Of a stretch of DNA of 45,112 nucleotides, positions 25,587 through 34,024 are shown piece after piece; within the stretch, counting starts at the first letter, position 1, and every line of letters starts with the position of its first letter. The translations under genes were made by a program, and so were the position numbers. The DNA is from Acidisoma sp. L85 (lineage in GTDB: Bacteria > Pseudomonadota > Alphaproteobacteria > Acetobacterales > Acetobacteraceae), in contig NZ_LMUQ01000026.1 in the NCBI RefSeq assembly GCF_009765865.1, positions 65,751 through 110,862 of the forward strand. The letters are read 5' to 3'. Below the pieces are notes generated by a model, which made no database searches, had not been told where the DNA came from, and saw only the letters and a list, made by a program, of their open reading frames with translations.

Positions 25587-25703
25587 CGCCGGGTGCCTCT
25601 TTCCGATAATTAACTAAACGTTAGCTGGATCGGTTTCCCGGCTTGGCAAGGATCGGGGTGCAGAGCTCGGTCGCTCGTTGCCGCATCACAATAATTGGTG
25701 ATA

Positions 25704-26141
25704 CTACTCGCCCGGCTGCAGGACGCCCTTCTTGAGGATGAGGCAGCCATACAGGCGCCGTTCACCCGTGGCGACGACCGCATAGGCGGTCTTCGCGCGT
25801 TCATAGAAGGCGAAACGTTCCACCGGCGTGAGCGCGAATTCCTTGCCACCGAATTTCGTTATCAATCCCGCGAATTCGCTTGCGATGGGCGCGAGTTCGT
25901 CAGGCGCATGGACCTGTCTCATGCAGAAAGCGGCCTCTTTCTCGAAGCCATCGAGCGGCATGAGCCGTAGCACGGCTTCCGCCATATGGGTGGCGCTGAC
26001 GCCATCCGCGCGGACAACGCGCTTGCCCATGCTGGTGGCGGGGAAATTGGCGTCGACGATCACGATTTCGTCGCCATGGCCCATCGCCCGCAGGATAGCG
26101 AGAAGCTCCGGACCGATGATGGGGTCGATATGTCGCAGCAT
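25704..26141 (-). CDS. fucU: L-fucose mutarotase / RbsD-FucU family protein
   Basis: 145 aa, typical for FucU. It begins LRHIDPIIGPELLAILRAMGHGDEIVIVDANFPA, with the conserved active-site His and Asp of the RbsD/FucU fold (read in two parts: LRHIDPIIGPELLAIL and GHGDEIVIVDANFP). It interconverts sugar anomers in the cytoplasm, so that uptake and dehydrogenase or isomerase steps are not limited by spontaneous mutarotation. GAGGAG seven bases upstream supports the start. It is divergent from a ribose-type sugar transporter, which suggests both serve one sugar; fucose itself is inferred from the family. Confidence 0.9.
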   Translation of the reverse strand: MLRHIDPIIGPELLAILRAMGHGDEIVIVDANFPATSMGKRVVRADGVSATHMAEAVLRLMPLDGFEKEAAFCMRQVHAPDELAPIASEFAGLITKFGGKEFALTPVERFAFYERAKTAYAVVATGERRLYGCLILKKGVLQPGE

Positions 26142-26276
26142 GGCGTGTCTCCTCGGCGCATTGGCGCGTGTTTATCGAAAGGTACACCACGGGCGGGGTA
26201 GGGCGGCAAGCTTCGCCGTGTTACGGGCGGCGCGAGTATGGCCCGCGAGAAGCCGTGGACTGGGGGGTGAGGCGGA

Positions 26277-27230
26277 ATGGTCAAGATAGTGGCGCGGCTC
26301 GGTGCGATGCTGCTGATAGGCGCGAGCCTCCTCGTGGCGTTGGGACGCGCGGAGGCCAAGGATCTGACGGTGGCCTGGGTCCATGGGGATGCCGCCGCTC
26401 CGGCCGAGAAGCGGGTGCGCGACGGTCTTGGCGCCTATCTCAAAGACCATGACCTGCACTGGACGCTGCGCGAATCCAACGCTGGCGGCTCTACCAAGAA
26501 AGTGGCGGCGGATTTCGCGGCGGCGGTGGCGCTCGGGCCGGATGCGATACTCGTCAGCATGGCCGATCTCGGCGCGGCGCGCGACGCGATCGATGCGGCG
26601 ACCGCGCGGCACATTCCGGCTTTCGCGGTGGATAGCGGCTGGATGCCGGGCATTCTCGTCAATGTCACCACGAACAACTGGCAGATGTCGGCCGAGGTCT
26701 CGGCCTATCTCGTCGATCTCATGGGCGACAGAGGCGGCATCATCATGTTCACGCAGGACGGCACGCGCAATGTGCGGGAGCGCGTCGATACGATGAGCGC
26801 GGTGCTCAAGGAAACGCCGGAGGTGCAGGTGCTCTCGACCCACGATATCGATGATCGCAATGTCTATACCGACACCGAACGCGCGATGCAGGATTATGCG
26901 ACGCGCTTCGGCAACAAGATCACCGCGGTCTGGACGCCGAGCGACAAGTCGGCCGCGGCCGTTGTAGCGGCGCTGAAAGCGACAGGGCTGCGCGCTTATG
27001 TCACCGGGATGGACGGCGAGCCGCAGGCTCTGCGAGCGATTTGCGCGCCGGGCGGCATGCTTGTCGCGACGGCGCGGCAGGAGTTCGAGACTTTCGGCGC
27101 CCTGTCGGCGGAATGGATTGAGGCGGTCGCCGACCAGAACGCGGATCCGCGCAAGCTGATCCCAACGCGCACGGTGTACCTGCCGGCGCGGATTTTCACG
27201 CGGGCGGATTGCGCGGTGGCGAAGCCTTAG
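26277..27230 (+). CDS. Periplasmic sugar-binding protein of a ribose-type ABC transporter
   Basis: 317 aa. The signal peptide covers residues 1-27 (cleavage after AEA). The mature protein has the type I periplasmic binding fold (Peripla_BP_4) with the expected alternation of strands and helices, e.g. DAILVSMADLGAARDAIDAA and later ITAVWTPSDKSAAAVVAALKA. It captures a monosaccharide for the ATPase and two permeases encoded downstream. A 332-bp gap with repeat copy E separates it from the ATPase gene, so the binding protein may be expressed at a higher level. The sugar is unknown, but the divergent fucU suggests a deoxy-hexose or related sugar. Confidence 0.9.
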   Translation: MVKIVARLGAMLLIGASLLVALGRAEAKDLTVAWVHGDAAAPAEKRVRDGLGAYLKDHDLHWTLRESNAGGSTKKVAADFAAAVALGPDAILVSMADLGAARDAIDAATARHIPAFAVDSGWMPGILVNVTTNNWQMSAEVSAYLVDLMGDRGGIIMFTQDGTRNVRERVDTMSAVLKETPEVQVLSTHDIDDRNVYTDTERAMQDYATRFGNKITAVWTPSDKSAAAVVAALKATGLRAYVTGMDGEPQALRAICAPGGMLVATARQEFETFGALSAEWIEAVADQNADPRKLIPTRTVYLPARIFTRADCAVAKP

Positions 27231-27301
27231 ACACGTTGTGGGAAATCCCGCTCGGACAAGCGCGTGTGTCCTGGTCTCCTGCGGTTGAACTAACCAGCAT
27301 C

Positions 27302-27386
27302 GTCATGCTCGGCGAAGGCCGGGCATCCACGCCTTTCTTGCGTGACGAAGTCAAGGCGTGGATCCTCAGCCTTCGCCGAGGATGAC
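27302..27386. repeat. Dispersed paired-hairpin element, copy E, within an ABC transporter operon
   Basis: GTCATGCTCGGCGAAGGCC with a near-perfect stem, CATCCACGCCTTT, a spacer, then AAGGCGTGGAT and a second CTC(A/G)GC-type hairpin ending GATGAC. Here both heads are of the CTCGGC type. It occupies the middle of the 332-bp gap between the binding protein and ATPase genes. Apart from a small hairpin at 27506 I see nothing else in that gap. Confidence 0.85.
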
Positions 27387-27505
27387 GGTGGTTGGCCGTG
27401 CACGTGACCGGCGCCGAAACGGCAGACCACGAACAGACGGCGTCCTTCGTCCAGCCCGTGCTAGTTTGTCAGCCCCTCCCCTTTGCGATAGCGTTTCGCT
27501 GTTAA

Positions 27506-27525
27506 GAGGCCGGAAAACCGGCCTC
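27506..27525 (+). promoter_or_regulatory. 8-bp hairpin with AAAA loop upstream of the ATPase gene
   Basis: GAGGCCGG-AAAA-CCGGCCTC, a perfect stem ending 37 bases before the GTG of the ATPase gene. No T run follows. It may be part of the leader of the downstream message or the end of the upstream one. Confidence 0.35.
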
Positions 27526-27562
27526 GTGCCGGAAGCCAGGCGATAGGGAGTGCGGAAGCGCG

Positions 27563-29044
27563 GTGCCAAAATTCCTCGAGATGACCGGCATTTCGAAGCA
27601 ATTCGGCGGCGTGAGGGCGCTTTCCGATGTCGATCTCGACATCGCGGCGGGTGAGGTCCATTGCCTCGCGGGCGAGAACGGATCCGGCAAATCGACGCTG
27701 ATCAAGATCATCTCGGGCGTCCAGCCGCCCGAGCCCGGCGGCCGCATCATGATCGACGGCCATGAGGTCAGCGGGCTGACACCCGCCGAGAGCATCCGGC
27801 GGGGTATCCAGGTGATCTATCAGGATCTCTCGCTGTTCCCCAATCTGACCGTCGCCGAGAATATCGCGGTCGAGCGGCATCATGGCCTGCATGCCGTCAA
27901 CTGGTCCGCGATCCGCGACACCGCGCAGGCCGCGATGCAGCGCGTCGGGGTTTCGATCGATCCGCAAAGCTTCGTCGCGGATCTGTCGATCGCGCAGCGC
28001 CAGTTGGTCGCGATCTGCCGCGCCATCGCGAATGATGCACGCCTCGTCATCATGGACGAGCCTACGGCTTCACTCACCCGGCACGAGGTGGATGCGCTGC
28101 TCGCGCTGACACTCGAACTCAAGCGCCGCGGCGTGGCGGTGGTTTTCGTGAGCCACCGGCTGGACGAAGTGTTGGAGATCGCCGAGCGGGTCACCGTGCT
28201 GCGCAACGGCGAAAAGAAAGGCACCTTCGAGGCGCGCGACATGACCGATCGCCGGCTGGTCGAACTCATGACCGGCAAGTCCTTCAATTACGAGTTGAGC
28301 GAAACCGATCTTTCGGCGGCGCCAGTCGTGCTGGCGGTGCGAAACCTCTCGCGCGCCGGCGATTACGACGACATTAGCTTCGAGGTGAAGGCCGGCGAGA
28401 TCCTCGGCATTACCGGACGGCTTGGATCCGGCCGCACAGAACTCGCGCTGTCGCTGTTCGGCATGAGCCCGCCGGATCACGGCGAAATCCGGATCAAGGA
28501 TCGACCGCTGCAGCTTAGCTCGAACCGCGAGGCGATCGCGAATGGCATCGCCTATGTCTCGGAAGACCGGCTTTCCCTCGGCCTCATCATGGAGCAGCCG
28601 ATTTCATCCAATATCGCGCTGCCCGTGCTCGAACGGTTACGCGGGCCCTTTGGTCTCGTGCAGGCCGGCCGATGGCGCGAGACGGTACGGCGCTGGATCG
28701 CCGATCTCGGCATCAAGGTTTCGGATCCTGAAAACCCGGTACGCACGCTGTCAGGCGGCAACCAGCAGCGCGTGGTGTTGGCGAAATGGCTGGCGACCGA
28801 GCCGAGCCTGCTCATCCTGGATAGTCCGACGGTTGGTGTGGATATCGGCGCCAAGGACGGCATCTACCAGATCGTGCGTGATCTCGCGGCGTCAGGTCTC
28901 GCGGTCATCATGATCTCGGATGAAATTCCAGAGGTGCTGTATCACGCGGATCGCATCCTGATCATGCAGGAGGGGCGCATCGCCGGCGAATATCTGCCAC
29001 ATCAGGTGACGGAGGCCGCGCTGCGGCAAGCCGTGGATGCGTAA
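27563..29044 (+). CDS. Sugar ABC transporter ATPase with two nucleotide-binding domains (RbsA/XylG/AraG type)
   Basis: 493 aa. The first domain has Walker A AGENGSGKST (36-45) and Walker B LVIMDEPTASL near 160. The second has the usual degenerate Walker A GRLGSGRTELA and an intact LSGGNQQRVVLAKWL signature from residue 396. This double architecture is specific to ribose-type sugar importers. The start is GTG at 27563 with GGAAG just upstream. The stop overlaps the start of the first permease by 8 bp, so the two are translationally coupled. It powers import of the sugar bound by the upstream periplasmic protein. Confidence 0.95.
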   Translation: MPKFLEMTGISKQFGGVRALSDVDLDIAAGEVHCLAGENGSGKSTLIKIISGVQPPEPGGRIMIDGHEVSGLTPAESIRRGIQVIYQDLSLFPNLTVAENIAVERHHGLHAVNWSAIRDTAQAAMQRVGVSIDPQSFVADLSIAQRQLVAICRAIANDARLVIMDEPTASLTRHEVDALLALTLELKRRGVAVVFVSHRLDEVLEIAERVTVLRNGEKKGTFEARDMTDRRLVELMTGKSFNYELSETDLSAAPVVLAVRNLSRAGDYDDISFEVKAGEILGITGRLGSGRTELALSLFGMSPPDHGEIRIKDRPLQLSSNREAIANGIAYVSEDRLSLGLIMEQPISSNIALPVLERLRGPFGLVQAGRWRETVRRWIADLGIKVSDPENPVRTLSGGNQQRVVLAKWLATEPSLLILDSPTVGVDIGAKDGIYQIVRDLAASGLAVIMISDEIPEVLYHADRILIMQEGRIAGEYLPHQVTEAALRQAVDA

Positions 29045-30044
29045 CGCTCTTCGTCGTTTCGGCCGCACGCATGAGGCGCGGCTACTACTCGTCACCGTCG
29101 CGCTCATGATCTTCTTGTCCTTCGCGACGAAGAACTTTTTCACGATCCAGAACGCGCTCGACCTGCTCACTTCCTATGCCTTTCCGGGCATGATGGCGGC
29201 GGGGCTGGTGGTTGTGCTGGTGGCGGGCGGGCTCGACATATCCTTCACCGCCGTCGCCTCGATCGCGCAATATCTCGCGGTGCTCGCGGCCAATCACTAC
29301 GGCATCGGCTGGCTGGGTCTGTTCGGGATCGCGCTGGCGGTGGGCACCGCGCTCGGTCTGCTCAACGCGCTGCTGGTCACCGGTTTACGGATCGCGAGCA
29401 TCATCGTGACCATCGCCATGCTGAATGTCTATTATGGCTTGCTGATGTTCGTCACTGGCGGAGACACGATCAACTCGCTGCCGGATTGGTTCGCCAATGG
29501 CCTATCCTGGGTGGTCGCCTTCGACTCACATCAGAATCCCTATATCCTCAACATGCAGATGATTGGCCTGGTTTTGGCCTTCATCATGACCTGGCTGCTG
29601 CTCAATCGCACCAGCGTCGGGCGGCAATTGCGTGCGTTGGGCGGCAATCCGGAGGCCGCTAAGCGGGTCGGCTTCAACGTGCTGCGGCTCAATATGGTCG
29701 CCTACGGTTATATGGGTTTCATGGCGGGCCTTGCCTCGCTGGTGCAGGCGCAAGTCGCGCAGACCGTGATGCCCAATGCGCTGGTCGGTCGGGAACTTGA
29801 TGTGCTCGCCGCGGTCGTGCTGGGCGGGGCGAGCCTGTTCGGCGGGGTCGGCACGGTGCTCGGCACGATCCTGGGTCTAGCGCTGCTCGCGATCCTGCAG
29901 AACGGTCTAATCCTGCTTGGCGTCGCGTCGTTCTGGACGGAGTGCTTTACCGGGATCGTGTTCCTGGTGGCCGTTTCGACCATCGCCTGGGAGCGGCGCC
30001 GGCAGCGCCTCGCGATACGGCGCGTGATCGGAACCGCAGCATGA
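29037..30044 (+). CDS. Sugar ABC transporter permease 1 (RbsC family)
   Basis: 335 aa, about nine to ten hydrophobic segments, BPD_transp_2 family. The diagnostic cytoplasmic loop GRQLRALGGNPEAAKRVGFNV lies near 200 (given here at 20 residues or fewer: RQLRALGGNPEAAKRVG), and the later motif VLGGASLFGGVGTVLGTILG is clear. It pairs with the second permease to form the membrane channel of the importer. It starts inside the end of the ATPase gene and its stop overlaps the second permease start (ATGA). Confidence 0.95.
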   Translation: MRNALRRFGRTHEARLLLVTVALMIFLSFATKNFFTIQNALDLLTSYAFPGMMAAGLVVVLVAGGLDISFTAVASIAQYLAVLAANHYGIGWLGLFGIALAVGTALGLLNALLVTGLRIASIIVTIAMLNVYYGLLMFVTGGDTINSLPDWFANGLSWVVAFDSHQNPYILNMQMIGLVLAFIMTWLLLNRTSVGRQLRALGGNPEAAKRVGFNVLRLNMVAYGYMGFMAGLASLVQAQVAQTVMPNALVGRELDVLAAVVLGGASLFGGVGTVLGTILGLALLAILQNGLILLGVASFWTECFTGIVFLVAVSTIAWERRRQRLAIRRVIGTAA

Positions 30045-31036
30045 GCGCGCTCGGCCCTTTCAATCGCGCGACCGCGCGCCTGGGTCCGGTCAATCGGCGG
30101 CTGATCCTGCTGCTGGTCGCCCTCGTCATCGTCTTTGGGCTGCTGCTAGGTCATCGGCTGTTCAACGCGGCGTCGCTGCGTTCGATGGCCTATCAGCTAC
30201 CGGAACTTGGCATTCTATCGCTCGCCATGATGATCCCGCTGCTCTCCGGCGGCCTGGATCTTTCCATCATCGCGACGGCGGATCTCTCGGCGCTCGCGAT
30301 GGCCTGGATCCTTACCCATATGGTGCCGGCCCATCCTGGATTCGCCTGGGTGGCGTGGCAGGTGGCGGCGATTGTCGCGGGCCTGGTGCTGGCCGCCATC
30401 GTCGGCATGCTGAATGGCCTTATCATTGCCTATCTCGAAGTGTCACCGATCCTGACGACGCTCGGCATGATGACGCTGATCAAGGGCATAAGCATCGGCC
30501 TCACGCATGGCGGTGTCCTGTCCGGCTTCCCGGCGCCGATCGTTTTCATCGGCAATGGCGACCTCTGGGGCGTGCCGATCGTTCTGCTGATCTTCGTAGC
30601 GCTCGCCATTCCGGTCGGAATCATGCTGACGCGCTCGCCTTTCGGACAAGTGCTCAACATGCTTGGCTCGAACGAGGCGGCGACGCGCTATTCGGGCGTC
30701 GACACGCGACGCGCCTTGGTGAAGGTCTATATTCTGTCGGGCGTGCTGGCGTCCGTCGCGGGCGTCGTCATGATGGCACGCTTCAACTCAGCCAATGCGG
30801 CCTATGGCGAGAGTTATTTGCTTGTCACCATCCTGGCGGCGGTGCTGGGCGGCATCTCGCCCTCCGGCGGCTTCGGCAAGGTGACGGGGTTGGTTTTCGC
30901 CCTGGTGATCCTTCAGCTGATCTCCACCGCCTTCAATCTGCTAAACTTCAGCCAGTTCCTGACGCTGGCAATCTGGGGCGCGACCTTAATCCTGGTCGCC
31001 GGAGTGACGCGGCTACGCGAGCATTTTTTGCGGTAA
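30041..31036 (+). CDS. Sugar ABC transporter permease 2 (RbsC family)
   Basis: 331 aa from the ATG at 30041 (ATGA overlap with the first permease). It has the same fold as permease 1: MMIPLLSGGLDLSIIATADLS near 62 onward (core LLSGGLDLSI), the loop GQVLNMLGSNEAATRYSGV and the motif AAVLGGISPSGGFGKVTGLV. The two permeases are clearly homologous but diverged, so the transporter uses a heterodimeric channel, as in autoinducer-2 and rhamnose-type systems. A 12-bp gap leads to the SDR gene, which probably acts on the imported sugar. Confidence 0.94.
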   Translation: MSALGPFNRATARLGPVNRRLILLLVALVIVFGLLLGHRLFNAASLRSMAYQLPELGILSLAMMIPLLSGGLDLSIIATADLSALAMAWILTHMVPAHPGFAWVAWQVAAIVAGLVLAAIVGMLNGLIIAYLEVSPILTTLGMMTLIKGISIGLTHGGVLSGFPAPIVFIGNGDLWGVPIVLLIFVALAIPVGIMLTRSPFGQVLNMLGSNEAATRYSGVDTRRALVKVYILSGVLASVAGVVMMARFNSANAAYGESYLLVTILAAVLGGISPSGGFGKVTGLVFALVILQLISTAFNLLNFSQFLTLAIWGATLILVAGVTRLREHFLR

Positions 31037-31048
31037 CGGGAGAACGCC

Positions 31049-31840
31049 ATGCAGCGCTTCGACGACAAGGTCGTCATTGTGACGGCCGCCGCCTCCGGTA
31101 TCGGCCTCGCTGCGGCAAGACGTTTCGCGTCCGAGGGTGCCACTCTGGTTCTCGCCGACAGTGATCTCGCGAAACTGGAGCATGCGGCCGCGTCCTTCGA
31201 TTTGCCGCTCCGCCGTTTGCGCATGCGGCGCGTGGATATGGGGGAACGGGCGGAAGTCGAGGCGCTGGTGGCCTATGCCGTGGACGCGTTCGACGGCATC
31301 GACGTGCTGGTGAACAATGCCGGGGTCAGCGCTTTCGGCTATGTCAGTGAGATCGCTCCCCAGATGTGGGAACGGGTGATCGCGGTTACGCTCAGTTCGG
31401 TTTTCTATGCGAGCCGCGCCGCTTTGCCGCATCTGATCGAGCGCGGCGGCTGCATCGTCAATACCGCCTCGATCTCCGGCCTTGGCGGCGATGTCGGCTT
31501 CGCCGTCTACAACGCGGCGAAGGGTGGGGTTGTGAACCTGACGCGCGCACTGGCGATCGACCATGCTTCGGACGGTGTGCGCGTGAATGCGATATGTCCG
31601 GGGGTGACGGGAACCGGCTCAACCGCCTGGATGCGCAAGCACAGCGTGATCATGGACAGTTTCGAGGAGCGCTTGCCGATGGGCCGCATGGGCCGGCCCG
31701 AGGAAATGGCCGGCGCTATCGCCTTCCTGGCCTCCGAGGACGCCTCGTATATCACCGGCATCAATCTGGTGGTGGATGGCGGGCTCAGCGCCTGCACGGG
31801 CCAGCCCGCTTTCCGCAAGCTCGTCGAGACGGCGGAGTAG
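31049..31840 (+). CDS. Short-chain dehydrogenase/reductase, probable sugar dehydrogenase
   Basis: 263 aa. The cofactor loop is TAAASGIG at 12-19; the first Gly of the usual TGxxxGxG is replaced by Ala. NNAG is present near 89, and the catalytic Tyr154-Lys158 lies in YNAAK. GGGAG seven bases upstream supports the start. As the last gene of a sugar-import operon it probably oxidises the imported sugar to its lactone with NAD(P), the first step of a non-phosphorylating route whose later enzymes are encoded at 34-42 kb. An L-fucose or L-rhamnose dehydrogenase role is inference. Confidence 0.88.
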   Translation: MQRFDDKVVIVTAAASGIGLAAARRFASEGATLVLADSDLAKLEHAAASFDLPLRRLRMRRVDMGERAEVEALVAYAVDAFDGIDVLVNNAGVSAFGYVSEIAPQMWERVIAVTLSSVFYASRAALPHLIERGGCIVNTASISGLGGDVGFAVYNAAKGGVVNLTRALAIDHASDGVRVNAICPGVTGTGSTAWMRKHSVIMDSFEERLPMGRMGRPEEMAGAIAFLASEDASYITGINLVVDGGLSACTGQPAFRKLVETAE

Positions 31841-31914
31841 TTTCCGGCGTCCTCCGCGACTGATCGCTTGGACGTCGCATTGGAATCAACGTCGATCAAG
31901 GAGCGGAAATTGCT

Positions 31915-32412
31915 TCAGGGCGCCTTGTCCGCCCGCTCCTCGGCCGCGCCCCGCCATAACGCGGACGTGGTTGCCGGCGGCTGATCGTTGTCCCGCACCA
32001 GCCAATAGACGACGCCGAGGGCGAGAATGGCGCCGGCGACCGCCGCGGTCTCGCCCACCTGAATCTCCCTCAGATCGAGCAGGATGAATTTGCGCAGCGT
32101 CGCGAGCATGCCGATGAGGATGAGCGAGCGAATCCGAACGACATTGGTCTGCGTCGAGGAGACGAGCAGGAAGGAACGTTTGAATTCGAGGCCGATGAGA
32201 ATGGTGAAGAATATCGCGAAGAGATCCGGATAGATCTCGGGGTCTGTCGGATCGAGTTTTCCGGCGAGGATCAGCCCAATCGTCTCCAGCGCCAAATGCC
32301 AGGTCGCGAAGGCAATCATGAGCACGATGAGGATGGTGAGAACGAGCATCACGAGATGCTCGAAGGTCTCGTAAAGCGTATCACCGATGAAGCGACGCAG
32401 GGCGCTTTGCAT
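31915..32412 (-). CDS. PsiE-family membrane protein (phosphate-starvation-inducible type)
   Basis: 165 aa from the ATG at 32412, chosen because GGAG lies five bases upstream; the ATG at 32427 has none. There are four hydrophobic segments (about 16-45, 60-80, 90-115 and 120-140). The conserved central section YPDLFAIFFTILIGLEFKRS is typical of the PsiE family. Biochemical function is not established. The C-terminal tail (from about residue 140) is polar. It converges on the SDR gene and lies downstream of the DUF2189 gene on the same strand, with a hairpin terminator between them. Confidence 0.85.
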   Translation of the reverse strand: MQSALRRFIGDTLYETFEHLVMLVLTILIVLMIAFATWHLALETIGLILAGKLDPTDPEIYPDLFAIFFTILIGLEFKRSFLLVSSTQTNVVRIRSLILIGMLATLRKFILLDLREIQVGETAAVAGAILALGVVYWLVRDNDQPPATTSALWRGAAEERADKAP

Positions 32413-32433
32413 GAGGTCTCCGGTCATGGAAAA

Positions 32434-32458
32434 GCCGCCGCGTTGGTCCCGCGGCGGC
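32434..32458 (-). terminator. Hairpin terminator of the DUF2189 gene
   Basis: 9-bp GC stem 32434-32442 / 32450-32458 with a 7-base loop. On the minus strand it is followed by CTTTTCC. It lies 27 bases past the DUF2189 stop and before the PsiE-like gene, so the two are probably separate transcripts. Confidence 0.65.
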
Positions 32459-32484
32459 GGCTCAGCGCGCTCTCGGCGCGAGAA

Positions 32485-33342
32485 TTAGGCGACCAGGCGG
32501 CGGTACAAATGCCAGGTGGCGTGACCCAGGACCGGCATGACGACCGCGAGACCGATGAAGATCGGAATGCAACCCAAGATCAAGCCTACCGCGATCACCA
32601 GTCCCCATATGGCGATCGGGCCAGGATTGGTCATCGTCGCGCGAACCGAGGTGCTGATCGCCTGCCTCGCTGTGACATTGCGGTCGAGCAATATGGGAAA
32701 GGATACGACAGTGATCGCCAGCACGACGACCGCGAAAAGAAAGCCGATGCCGAGACCGAGAATAAGCAAGGCCCAGCCGCCGCTCGTGGTGAAGACGACA
32801 CGGATCAGCGACGGCAGAGTCGTCGGATAGGCCGGCCCGAGCGTCGCGTCGTACAGGCCGATCGCGACGGCCTGCCAGACGAGAAAAATCCCGACGAGCA
32901 GCAAGCCGAGCAGTGCGATGGCGCCGATCGCGGGCGAGCGAACGATGGTGAGGGCGTCGAACCAGGAAACATGTAGGCCTTGTTCGCGCCGCCGGCTCAT
33001 CTCGTTGATGCCGATCGCGGCCAAGGGGCCGACCAGCGCAAAGCCGCTAATGAGGGGCAGAAGCATATGCGGCATCCCGCCGAAAGCCAGGCAGGCCATG
33101 ACGATGCCGAGAACCGGATAGATGATGCAGACGAAAATGACGTCCGTGCGGATCGCCGCGAAATCCGCCAGGCCAGCGGAGAGGGCGTCTCGGATATCCT
33201 GGATGCCGATCTTTCGTACGATGATCGGCGCATCCGCCGCCTTGGCCTGCCCCCAGTAATCGGCGGGTGTGGCGGAGCCGACCGAATGCACCGAATCTCT
33301 CAGGCTATCCCAGGTCCAGGTACCCGGATTTCTGATTGCCAT
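32485..33342 (-). CDS. DUF2189 multi-pass membrane protein
   Basis: 285 aa. After a soluble stretch with the IGIQDIRDALSAGLADF motif, typical of DUF2189 N-termini, there are six hydrophobic segments, each about 20-25 residues, with a conserved NEMSRRREQG loop near 113. The family is common in alpha- and betaproteobacteria next to cytochrome or envelope genes, and its function is unknown. GGAGG upstream of the ATG gives a strong start. No operon partner: the upstream 178 bp holds only a hairpin and no recognisable gene. Confidence 0.88.
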   Translation of the reverse strand: MAIRNPGTWTWDSLRDSVHSVGSATPADYWGQAKAADAPIIVRKIGIQDIRDALSAGLADFAAIRTDVIFVCIIYPVLGIVMACLAFGGMPHMLLPLISGFALVGPLAAIGINEMSRRREQGLHVSWFDALTIVRSPAIGAIALLGLLLVGIFLVWQAVAIGLYDATLGPAYPTTLPSLIRVVFTTSGGWALLILGLGIGFLFAVVVLAITVVSFPILLDRNVTARQAISTSVRATMTNPGPIAIWGLVIAVGLILGCIPIFIGLAVVMPVLGHATWHLYRRLVA

Positions 33343-33486
33343 CTTGTTCCTCCATCGCAGGGAGTTCGCGCCGCCGTGGCCGCTGCCTCTGAGATGGTCC
33401 GATCAGAAGTGCGCCGGGACGATCCTCCGCTCGATGAAAGTTTTACCCCCGATCCGATGATTTGTCCCGTGTCTCGCATCGGACGC

Positions 33487-33514
33487 AGGGCTGGCGAGCG
33501 TCATCGCCAGCCCT
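33487..33514. terminator. 11-bp hairpin next to the OsmC gene
   Basis: Perfect stem 33487-33497 / 33504-33514 with loop GCGTCA. TTTT follows on the plus strand, but the only nearby gene end is that of OsmC on the minus strand (stop at 33521). It may end OsmC transcription without a T run. Direction is unclear. Confidence 0.45.
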
Positions 33515-33520
33515 TTTGTG

Positions 33521-33946
33521 TCAAGAAATTAATTGCGCATCGAGCGTGATCTCGGCCTTCAGCAGCTTCGAGACCGGGCAGCCCGCCTTGGCCTTGGCGG
33601 CCAAACCCTCGAAGGTCGCCTGGTCGGTGCCGGGAATCTTGGCCTTGAGGGTGAGGTGAACGGCGGTGATGGCATAGCCGCCATCGACCTGATCCAGGGA
33701 GACCTCGGCCGTGGTTTCCATGTGTTCGGCGGTGAGCTTGGCCTCGCCCAGGATGAGGGAGAGGGCCATCGTGAAGCAGCCGGCATGGGCGCCGCCGATC
33801 AACTCCTCGGGGTTCGTTCCGGGCTTACCCTCGAAGCGGCTGGCGAAGCCGTAGGGATAAGCGCTGAGCGCGCCGCTCTTGGTCGAGATCGAGCCGACGC
33901 CGTCTTTGATGCCGCCTTTCCAGGTGGCTGAGCCTTGCGTTTTCAT
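33521..33946 (-). CDS. OsmC-family peroxiredoxin-like protein
   Basis: 141 aa. The two reactive cysteines of the OsmC fold are present: Cys57 in GGAHAGCFTMAL and Cys123 in AGCPVSKLL. The N-terminal TKSGALSAYPYGFASRF motif also fits. These proteins reduce organic hydroperoxides in the cytoplasm, using lipoyl or thiol partners. A GAGG Shine-Dalgarno supports the start. It is 78 bp downstream of the dehydratase gene on the same strand, but is likely a separate unit because of its general stress role. Confidence 0.93.
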   Translation of the reverse strand: MKTQGSATWKGGIKDGVGSISTKSGALSAYPYGFASRFEGKPGTNPEELIGGAHAGCFTMALSLILGEAKLTAEHMETTAEVSLDQVDGGYAITAVHLTLKAKIPGTDQATFEGLAAKAKAGCPVSKLLKAEITLDAQLIS

Positions 33947-34024
33947 GAGCTTTTCCTCGTGTTTGAAGCGGTCGGCCGTCCAGCATATCCGAAGCCGGCG
34001 CGGCGTCGAGCCAGGCCAGCCCGT

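Noticed and set aside
27231-27562. Possible riboswitch or small RNA in the 332-bp gap of the sugar transporter operon
   Set aside because: The gap is explained by repeat copy E and a simple hairpin; no known riboswitch core is recognisable and there is no clear promoter plus terminator pair.
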